A DNA stretch of 11,909 nucleotides from Candidatus Pullichristensenella stercoripullorum (GTDB lineage: Bacteria; Bacillota; Clostridia; Christensenellales; Aristaeellaceae): assembly GCA_018712885.1 (NCBI GenBank), contig DVGE01000222.1, positions 1 to 11,909 on the forward strand, read 5' to 3'. The first letter of the stretch is position 1. Each line of letters opens with the position of its first letter. Positions 1 through 3,921 of the stretch are shown in pieces. The notes beneath the pieces are model-generated. The model was given only the letters and a program-made list of their open reading frames with translations. It had not been told where the DNA came from and ran no database searches. The position numbers and the translations under genes are program-made.

Positions 1-50
1 CGAGACTTTGACTCTCGCACTCGCAGGTTCGACCCCTGCCGCCCCAGCCA
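1..50 (+). tRNA. tRNA-Gln (anticodon TTG), 3' part only
   Basis: The window opens at the anticodon stem of a tRNA. Stem 1-5 pairs with 13-17 around the loop CTTTGAC (6-12), which places the anticodon TTG at 8-10 and reads the glutamine codon CAA. The T arm is 23-27 paired with 35-39 around TTCGACC. The 3' acceptor strand CGCCCCA (40-46) is followed by discriminator G and an encoded CCA (48-50). That acceptor strand implies a 5' end of TGGGGCG, the U1-starting acceptor usual for tRNA-Gln. The 5' half lies upstream of the window. It is five bases from the next tRNA, so the two are probably cut from one transcript. Confidence 0.93.
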
Positions 51-55
51 TGTTT

Positions 56-131
56 GACCCATTAGCTCAGTTGGCAGAGCACCTGACTTTTAATCAGGGT
101 GTCCGGAGTTCGAATCTCCGATGGGTCACCA
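56..131 (+). tRNA. tRNA-Lys (anticodon TTT)
   Basis: A complete 76-base cloverleaf with encoded CCA. The acceptor GACCCAT (56-62) pairs with ATGGGTC (121-127), followed by discriminator A and CCA (129-131). The D arm contains the AGCTCAGTTGGCAGAGC pattern. The anticodon stem CCTGA/TCAGG encloses the loop CTTTTAA (87-93) with anticodon TTT at 89-91, reading lysine AAA/AAG. The T arm carries TTCGAAT. It is the last gene of the tRNA cluster and runs straight into a terminator. Confidence 0.98.
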
Positions 132-139
132 CTTCAAAC

Positions 140-174
140 GCCTTGGGATCGTTGGATCCCGGGGCTTTTTCTTT
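140..174 (+). terminator. Rho-independent terminator of the tRNA cluster
   Basis: Arm 140-150 (GCCTTGGGATC) pairs with 155-165 (GATCCCGGGGC) through an 11-bp stem with two G-T wobbles and a GTTG loop. It is followed by TTTTTCTTT (166-174). It sits nine bases after the tRNA-Lys CCA, the expected position for the end of the tRNA transcript. Confidence 0.9.
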
Positions 175-252
175 GCCCTTCGGCCGTCTGCACAGCCTGC
201 ACGGCGCGTTCAGGCGCAGTCAGGGCGCGGGATAAAAGCCGGGCGGTGAGTA

Positions 253-275
253 TTTAATGCATATAACGCATTAAA
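253..275. repeat. AT-rich inverted repeat upstream of a promoter
   Basis: TTTAATGC (253-260) and GCATTAAA (268-275) are perfect 8-bp inverted arms around a 7-base spacer. The element is AT-rich in an otherwise GC-rich stretch and ends 22 bases before the -35 box at 298. It could be a repressor or activator site, or an UP-like element; no specific regulator is implied by the sequence. Confidence 0.45.
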
Positions 276-297
276 ATATCAGGACGGCCTGCCGGCG

Positions 298-327
298 TTG
301 ACAGGGGCAAAGCGCGAATGATAGAAT
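298..327 (+). promoter_or_regulatory. Strong predicted sigma-70-type promoter, extended -10
   Basis: A perfect -35 TTGACA (298-303) is followed by an 18-base spacer and the -10 TAGAAT (322-327). A TG one base upstream (319-320) makes it an extended -10. Transcription would begin near 333-335, giving a leader of about 315 bases before the glycosylase start at 651, or a separate RNA. The same design, TTGACA with 18-base spacing and TGA-TAxAAT, is seen at 3804-3833. Confidence 0.6.
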
Positions 328-431
328 GGAGCCGGGCCTTCGCCCGCGTGGAGGACGTGACGAAGATCCGCTGCGCCTCCGGCGACGAGGCGTGCGTGCC
401 GCGCCTCTGGTGCTCATGCCGGGAGGCATAG
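318..431 (+). CDS. Possible 37-residue small protein (unproven)
   Basis: ATG at 318 opens a 37-codon frame ending in TAG at 429-431. I count G or C at 33 of 37 third positions, against roughly 57-60% at the first two positions. That is the skew expected of coding DNA in a GC-rich genome. The peptide has four cysteines in its second half, including a CSC. Against it: the ribosome site is weak (AGGGG about 10 bases upstream), and the ATG lies inside the -10 region of the predicted promoter, so a transcript from that promoter would not include it. I do not recognise the peptide. It may be a small gene, a decayed fragment or chance. Confidence 0.25.
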   Translation: MIEWSRAFARVEDVTKIRCASGDEACVPRLWCSCREA

Positions 432-645
432 CAGCCGAACGGGAAAAGGCGGCTGGTGGCCAAGGGTGTTGATGGCGGGATGTTGAGAAAGCCCGCAAGC
501 CAGGGAAGCAGGCGCAACGGACGCAGGAGTCGAAAATTGTGCCTGACTTTCATTTTTCCGGGTCAGTGTTTGCGGTCGCGGGGATCGCCAGCGCTCGATG
601 GCGGGGCGGGCAGCCGGCATAACGACCGGCAGACGACGGGAGGGA
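334..645 (+). other. Non-coding stretch: hairpin-rich leader or possible structured RNA
   Basis: About 310 bases separate the promoter at 298-327 from the glycosylase start. Short stems succeed one another: CGGGC/GCCCG near 337-349, GAGGCG/CGCCTC near 387-407, ATGCC-GGGA-GGCAT (415-428, a GNRA-type tetraloop), CAGCCG/CGGCTG near 432-455, GCGGG/CCCGC near 476-500, and GCCGG/CCGGC near 613-630. I looked for the conserved cores of T-box, cobalamin, SAM, glycine, c-di-GMP, THF, ZTP and guanidine riboswitches, and of SRP RNA, 6S RNA, RNase P RNA and tmRNA, and did not find them. In GC-rich DNA such 5-6 bp stems also arise by chance, so an RNA function is only a possibility. Confidence 0.3.
638..644 (+). 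promoter_or_regulatory. Shine-Dalgarno site fixing a GTG start
   Basis: GGGAGGG lies six bases before GTG 651. It supports GTG 651 over the in-frame ATG at 456 as the glycosylase start. Confidence 0.75.
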
Positions 646-650
646 TCGGC

Positions 651-1331
651 GTGTATTTCCACTATGGCGAGCGGGAAACGGAATATCTCAGGCGGCGGGA
701 CAAGCGGCTGGGGGCGGTCATCGAGCGCGTGGGGCATATTGAGCGCGCCGTGGATCCGGATCTGTTTTCCGCCGTGGTACACCATATCGTCGGGCAGCAG
801 GTGTCCATGCGCGCGCAGGCGACCGTGTGGGAGCGGCTGCGCGCGGCGCTGGGCGAAGTCAGCGCGCAAACCGTGGCGTCGCTGGACGCGGAGGCGCTGC
901 GGGGCATGGGCATGTCCCTGCGCAAGGCGGGATACATACTCGACTTCGCCCGCCGCGTGCGGACGGGCGCCTTCGATATCGAGGCCGTGCGGCGCATGGA
1001 CGATCAGCAGGCCATCGCCGCCCTCACCGCGCTCAAAGGCGTGGGCGTATGGACGGCGGAGATGATCCTGCTGTTCTGCCTGGAGCGGATGGACGTGCTC
1101 AGCTACGGCGACCTCGCCATCCGCCGCGGCCTGCGCATGCTCTACCGCCACAAGACGCTCGACCGCGAGCGTTTTGAGCGCTACCGCCGCCGCTATTCGC
1201 CCTATGGCAGCGTGGCGAGCCTCTACCTGTGGGCGGTGGCCTGCGGCGCGATCGAGGGGTTGACAGACCCCGGCGCGGAAGCGCCCGCCTCCGCGGAAAA
1301 GAAAAAGAGGGCGCGCCCGCCCGCGCCGTAA
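651..1331 (+). CDS. DNA-3-methyladenine glycosylase II (AlkA-type HhH-GPD base-excision enzyme)
   Basis: A monofunctional DNA glycosylase that removes alkylated bases such as 3-methyladenine from DNA to start base-excision repair in the cytoplasm. The protein has 226 residues. Residues 40-52 (SAVVHHIVGQQVS) match the conserved glycosylase helix. The helix-hairpin-helix is LKGVGVWTA (128-136). The catalytic aspartate is Asp154 in SYGDLAIRRGL. The C-terminal about 20 residues are a Lys/Arg/Pro tail. E. coli AlkA has about 280 residues; this is a shorter form without the full N-terminal domain, as is common in Gram-positive bacteria. GTG 651 is chosen because GGGAGGG (638-644) lies six bases upstream and homology begins there. 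An ATG at 456 is in frame, but the extra residues look random and lack a ribosome site. It faces the lysozyme gene convergently. Substrate range is inferred from family. Confidence 0.88.
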   Translation: MYFHYGERETEYLRRRDKRLGAVIERVGHIERAVDPDLFSAVVHHIVGQQVSMRAQATVWERLRAALGEVSAQTVASLDAEALRGMGMSLRKAGYILDFARRVRTGAFDIEAVRRMDDQQAIAALTALKGVGVWTAEMILLFCLERMDVLSYGDLAIRRGLRMLYRHKTLDRERFERYRRRYSPYGSVASLYLWAVACGAIEGLTDPGAEAPASAEKKKRARPPAP

Positions 1332-1336
1332 AGGGA

Positions 1337-1411
1337 CCCGCGCAGGCGTGCATGACGGCCGCACGAGGCGCGGCGGACGCAGGTCTTGCGTCCCGCGCAG
1401 GCGCGCATGAC
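1337..1411 (+). repeat. 20-bp direct repeats around a 7-bp hairpin
   Basis: The segments 1337-1356 and 1392-1411 are identical at 19 of 20 positions (CCCGCGCAGGCG-T/C-GCATGAC), with an offset of 55 bases. Between them GGACGCA (1375-1381) pairs with TGCGTCC (1387-1393) over a 5-base loop; its right arm overlaps the second repeat by two bases. There is no T-run after this hairpin. The element occupies the short space between the glycosylase stop and the bidirectional terminator. Confidence 0.6.
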
Positions 1412-1450
1412 AAAACCGCTTTCGAGCTTTGTCCGCACGAAAGCGGTTTT
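1412..1450. terminator. Bidirectional terminator between convergent genes
   Basis: AAAACCGCTTTCG (1412-1424) and CGAAAGCGGTTTT (1438-1450) form a perfect 13-bp stem with a 13-base loop. The outer A4/T4 gives a U-run in either direction, so it can end both the glycosylase transcript (+) and the lysozyme transcript (-). The right arm recurs in the 160-bp repeats; the left arm, except its last CG, does not. This is therefore the only intact copy, and the lysozyme message must run about 330 bases past its stop to reach it. Confidence 0.82.
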
Positions 1451-1462
1451 CGCATTTGCGGG

Positions 1463-1576
1463 CTATGCCCGTTCCAGCCAGCGGGCAAAGGCCTCTTCGC
1501 CACCGCCAAATACGTTGAGGTCGACGTATTCCTCCTTGCCCTCATAGCCCTCCAGACGGCCTTTGTCCGAATACTG
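1463..1576 (-). pseudogene. Outer dead copy of the lysozyme C-terminus
   Basis: On the minus strand this copy in unit 1 still reads the last 37 codons and stop of the GH25 gene, from QYSDKGRLEG to ARWLERA, with no frameshift. Relative to the live gene it has four replacements (Glu to Lys, Ile to Val, Asp to Ala, Gln to Arg) and five silent changes by my count. The preceding Trp codon TGG is TGA. No ribosome site or start codon precedes it, so it should not be translated. Confidence 0.85.
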
Positions 1577-1622
1577 TCAGAACGAGCCCTGTCCGCACGA
1601 AAGCGGCTTTCGCGTTCGTAGG

Positions 1623-1736
1623 CTATGCCTGTTCCAGCCAACGGGCAAAGTCCTCTTCCCCGCCGCCAAACACGTTGAGGTCGATGTATTCCTCCTCGCC
1701 CTCATAGCCCTCCAGACGACCTTTGTCCGAATACTG
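1623..1736 (-). pseudogene. Inner dead copy of the lysozyme C-terminus
   Basis: This copy in unit 2 encodes on the minus strand exactly the same last 37 residues as the live gene, from QYSDKGRLEG to ARWLEQA and a TAG stop. Only silent differences separate them (Gly, Arg, Leu and Arg codons). As in the outer copy, the Trp codon just before is TGA (complement at 1737-1739). The shared TGA suggests the outer copy was made from this one, or both from a common mutated copy. Confidence 0.85.
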
Positions 1737-1782
1737 TCAGAACGAACCTTGTCCGCACGAAAGCGGTTTTCGCGTCCGCGGG

Positions 1783-2550
1783 CTATGCCTGTTCCAGCCA
1801 GCGGGCAAAGTCCTCTTCCCCGCCGCCAAACACGTTGAGGTCGATGTATTCCTCCTCGCCCTCATAGCCCTCCAAGCGGCCTTTGTCCGAATACTGCCAG
1901 AACGTCCAGTCGCGCCCGGGGAGCGTGAGCGCCGGCCAGAGGTAGACGTCGCGCAGCCAGAGGGGATATTCGTCGAACGCGCCTTCCAGGTACATGCGGT
2001 AGCTGCGCTGCGTGGCGTAGAGGATGGGCGTTTGCCCGGCGGCTTCCTCCAGCGCTTCGAGCAGAACGCGCAGCTCGGAGCGGGTCTCTTCCACGTCCGG
2101 CGGGTGGTCGAAGAACTCGCCGTAGAACTCGAGATCCACCACGCAGGGCAGGGAAAGCGGCTGGCCGCGCAGGGCGGCGAGAAAGTTCTCCGCCTGCGTC
2201 TCCCCCGCGCTCTCGAAGCTGAAAAAGTGATAGCCGCCGGCGGGGATACCGGCCGCCGCCGCGCCCCGGGCGTTTGCAAAAAAGCGCTCGTCCACGTGGC
2301 CGCTGCCCTCGGTCGCCTTGATGAAGGCGAAGCGCACGCCCTGCGCTGCCAGCGCCTCCCAGTCGATCTCGCCCTGATAGTGGGAGACGTCCACGCCCCA
2401 GATGGGGAAGTCCGCCCGCGAAGGCGTGTTGAGCTTCACGACGCCGCGCAGCACCAGCGCCGCGAAGAGCGTCAAAAGCAGGCACAGCGTCCCAAGGGCG
2501 ATGAAAAAGCGGCGAACGCGGCGGGGCGCGGCCCCTGTCTGTGCAGCCAT
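1783..2550 (-). CDS. Membrane-anchored GH25 (Cellosyl-type) muramidase
   Basis: A peptidoglycan hydrolase cleaving the N-acetylmuramic acid-N-acetylglucosamine bond, expected on the outer face of the membrane. Of 255 residues, a basic stretch (RRVRR, 10-14) precedes a hydrophobic segment at about 15-37 that acts as a signal anchor. The GH25 barrel follows: GVDVSHYQGEIDW (52-64) with Asp54, RFAFIKATEG (73-82), AGGYHFFSF (104-112), the DxE pair Asp139/Glu141 in VVDLEFYG, and the C-terminal WTFWQYSDKG (215-224) plus IDLNVF (236-241). All expected catalytic acids are present. It begins one base after the stop of the upstream dehydrogenase (TGA-G-ATG) with no clear ribosome site, so translation is probably coupled. 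Its last 120 bases lie in repeat unit 3. It has no cell-wall binding repeats, so a growth or remodelling role is as likely as a lytic one. Confidence 0.92.
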   Translation of the reverse strand: MAAQTGAAPRRVRRFFIALGTLCLLLTLFAALVLRGVVKLNTPSRADFPIWGVDVSHYQGEIDWEALAAQGVRFAFIKATEGSGHVDERFFANARGAAAAGIPAGGYHFFSFESAGETQAENFLAALRGQPLSLPCVVDLEFYGEFFDHPPDVEETRSELRVLLEALEEAAGQTPILYATQRSYRMYLEGAFDEYPLWLRDVYLWPALTLPGRDWTFWQYSDKGRLEGYEGEEEYIDLNVFGGGEEDFARWLEQA

Positions 2551-2551
2551 C

Positions 2552-3673
2552 TCAGGCGCGCACCCAGCGGGCGCCTTCCCTGGCGGAGCGGGCGAGGCTG
2601 TCCATCAGGCACTGCAGGCGCGCGGCTTCCTCCACGGTGCTCTGCGGGCGACGGCCGTGATGGATGCAGTTGAGAAGATCGAAGTAGCAGTCGATGTGCG
2701 CGCGATCCCAGCCGATGGCGTTCTTGCCCGGCAGGAATTTGCCGCCCGGGGCCGGGTAGCGCGCCGCACACTCGATATCCACAAAGCCGCGCTCGCCGCC
2801 CAGCGGCTTTTCCGGGCGGGACTGGTCGAACCAGCGCAGGTAGTTGGGCCGCATGGTCTCAAAAATGGCCGCGCCGCGCGTGCCGCGCACCTCCAGCGTC
2901 ATCTCATCCAGCGCGCCGGCGGCGATCTTGCTGGCCTCCACCGTGCCCAGCGCCCCGCCGGGCAGGCGCAGCGTCATCAGCGCGTGATCCTCGGACAGCC
3001 TCGTCTCCACGCCGCCCTCGCGCGTGGGCCGGGAGGGATAGAGCGTGCGGAAGGCGCACATGGCCTCCTGCGGATAGCCGGCGATCCAGGTGAGAAGGTC
3101 GAGCGCGTGGGAGCCGAGGTCGAGCAGCACGCCGCCCTCGAGCCCCTGCTTCCAGCCCATGGGCCGATCCGGGTCGATGGAGCCGGAGTGCAGATAGCGG
3201 GCCGAGAACTGGGTGATCTCGCCCAGCGCCCCTTCGTCGGCCAGCTCCTTTAAGCGCATGGTGGCGGGGAAATGGCGCAGGTTGAAGGCCACCTTGGTAA
3301 AGACCTGCGCGTTCTGCGCGGCTTCGGCGACGCGGCGGGCCTCCTCGCCGGTGACGGTGAGGGGCTTGTCGATGTAAAGGTGTTTGTTCGCCGCCAGCAC
3401 GTCGAGGGCCATCTGTTCGTGCTGGGCGTTGGGCGTGCAGACGCTGACCACGTCGATGTCGTCGCGTTTGAGCAGTTCGCGGTAGTCGCACGTCCAGTCC
3501 GCGCCCATGTCCGTCGCCGCCTGCCGCGCGACTTCCTCGCGCCGCGTGCAGATGCAGCGGATCTCGGCGCGGAAGCCCGCGCCCGCGTAGAACAGGGGCA
3601 GCGTGCGGATCGCCAGCGCGTGCGTCTGCCCCATGAAGCCCCAACCGATGATGCCGATGCCGTAAGTGCGCAT
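2552..3673 (-). CDS. Gfo/Idh/MocA-family NAD(P)-dependent oxidoreductase
   Basis: A sugar-type dehydrogenase of 373 residues. The N-terminal Rossmann fold begins with the dinucleotide loop in YGIGIIGWGFMG (4-15). VVSVCTPNAQH (75-85) is the family's 'TPN' strand. DKP with Lys103 corresponds to the catalytic EKP motif. Asp185 and His189 in LLDLGSHALDLL match the conserved D-x3-H pair. The substrate cannot be told from sequence; this family oxidises or epimerises inositols, glucose, amino sugars and nucleotide sugars. ATG 3673 is chosen because GGGGAGGA (3681-3688) lies seven bases upstream and the fold starts immediately; the frame is open to 3787 but those residues are not protein-like. It is the first gene of a two-gene unit with the GH25 muramidase and has its own promoter at 3720-3749. 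Confidence 0.93.
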   Translation of the reverse strand: MRTYGIGIIGWGFMGQTHALAIRTLPLFYAGAGFRAEIRCICTRREEVARQAATDMGADWTCDYRELLKRDDIDVVSVCTPNAQHEQMALDVLAANKHLYIDKPLTVTGEEARRVAEAAQNAQVFTKVAFNLRHFPATMRLKELADEGALGEITQFSARYLHSGSIDPDRPMGWKQGLEGGVLLDLGSHALDLLTWIAGYPQEAMCAFRTLYPSRPTREGGVETRLSEDHALMTLRLPGGALGTVEASKIAAGALDEMTLEVRGTRGAAIFETMRPNYLRWFDQSRPEKPLGGERGFVDIECAARYPAPGGKFLPGKNAIGWDRAHIDCYFDLLNCIHHGRRPQSTVEEAARLQCLMDSLARSAREGARWVRA

Positions 3674-3719
3674 ATGTGTATCCTCCCCATGCGTTTTGCC
3701 GCCCGGCGGCGCTGCCTTC

Positions 3720-3749
3720 ATTATACGGCATCCCCCCTCCCTCTTGCAA
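3720..3749 (-). promoter_or_regulatory. Promoter of the dehydrogenase-lysozyme unit
   Basis: On the minus strand a perfect -10 TATAAT (3720-3725) lies 18 bases from the -35 TTGCAA (3744-3749). This gives a 5' leader of about 40 bases to ATG 3673. Confidence 0.75.
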
Positions 3750-3752
3750 GAG
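3741..3752. promoter_or_regulatory. Palindrome over the -35 box (operator candidate)
   Basis: CTCTTGCAAGAG is a perfect 12-bp palindrome centred on the -35 box of the minus-strand promoter. A regulator bound here would cover the polymerase site. The regulator is unknown; no transcription factor gene is in the window. Confidence 0.45.
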
Positions 3753-3769
3753 GCGCATTTTGGAAATTC

Positions 3770-3785
3770 GCCGCTTTTCCGCGGC
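3770..3785. repeat. Short inverted repeat in the divergent promoter region
   Basis: GCCGC (3770-3774) and GCGGC (3781-3785) flank six bases and sit between the two divergent promoters. It is weak evidence for a regulatory site. Confidence 0.3.
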
Positions 3786-3803
3786 AAAATCTTCGCTTGC
3801 CCA

Positions 3804-3821
3804 TTGACATATATATGTTAA
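3804..3821. promoter_or_regulatory. 18-bp palindrome overlapping the -35 box (operator candidate)
   Basis: TTGACATATATATGTTAA is symmetric except for one mismatched pair; its core ACATATATATGT (3807-3818) is a perfect 12-bp palindrome. It covers the -35 box and the first part of the spacer, the usual place for a repressor. The regulator is not known. Confidence 0.45.
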
Positions 3822-3833
3822 AAATGATAAAAT
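3804..3833 (+). promoter_or_regulatory. Promoter of the 786-residue AAA+-like gene, extended -10
   Basis: -35 TTGACA (3804-3809), an 18-base spacer and -10 TAAAAT (3828-3833), with TG at 3825-3826 as an extended -10. The start would be near 3840, leaving about 80 bases of leader. A second -10-like TATACT at 3853-3858 lacks a well-spaced -35. Confidence 0.75.
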
Positions 3834-3908
3834 TGTAAGTAGACGCAATGTTTATACTGGATGGTCGTTTCCTGTCCTATCCCATTATTGGAAGCGAAAA
3901 CTGTCCCC

Positions 3909-3915
3909 GGGAGGA
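3909..3915 (+). promoter_or_regulatory. Shine-Dalgarno choosing the second of two ATGs
   Basis: GGGAGGA abuts a first ATG at 3916 with no space, but is six bases from a second in-frame ATG at 3922. Spacing makes 3922 the likely start. Confidence 0.8.
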
Positions 3916-3921
3916 ATGTAT

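Larger units (their letters stand above)
1423..1902. repeat. Three tandem 160-bp units covering the lysozyme 3' end
   Basis: Units 1423-1582, 1583-1742 and 1743-1902 are each exactly 160 bases and align without gaps. By hand count units 1/2 differ at 16 positions, 2/3 at 11 and 1/3 at 15 (about 90-93% identity). Each junction carries CG (1423, 1583, 1743 and again 1903). This points to duplication from a CG in the lysozyme gene to the CG at the foot of the terminator loop. Unit 3 holds the live 3' end of the GH25 gene; units 1 and 2 are extra copies. The unit length is not a multiple of three, and there is no inverted-repeat end or transposase. Confidence 0.95.

Noticed and set aside
56..131. 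tRNA-Lys as an integration site for a mobile element
   Set aside because: No second copy of the tRNA 3' end, integrase gene or compositional break is visible downstream.
254..553. A 99-codon minus-strand frame in the gap before the glycosylase
   Set aside because: No ribosome site precedes its ATG, the composition is random-looking, and it runs through the AT-rich inverted repeat.
334..645. A known riboswitch, T-box, SRP RNA, 6S RNA, RNase P RNA or tmRNA
   Set aside because: None of their conserved core motifs could be found by eye on either strand.
456..650. N-terminal extension of the glycosylase from the ATG at 456
   Set aside because: The 65 extra residues look non-protein-like, there is no ribosome site at 456, and GTG 651 has a well-spaced GGGAGGG.
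414..1364. A 316-codon minus-strand frame opposite the DNA glycosylase
   Set aside because: It is the antisense shadow of a gene whose helix-hairpin-helix and catalytic Asp are plain on the + strand.
1423..1902. CRISPR array or insertion sequence as an explanation of the repeats
   Set aside because: Units are 160 bases, contiguous without spacers, contain part of a known gene and have no terminal inverted repeats or transposase.
1563..2673. Overlapping + strand frames through the 160-bp repeats and opposite the GH25 gene
   Set aside because: They are antisense to the GH25 gene and its copies; their repeated peptide simply reflects the DNA repeat, and no start signals are present.
3674..3787. 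Extension of the dehydrogenase to an upstream start at 3787
   Set aside because: The added residues are not conserved-looking, would cover the predicted promoter, and ATG 3673 has a GGGGAGGA at seven bases.
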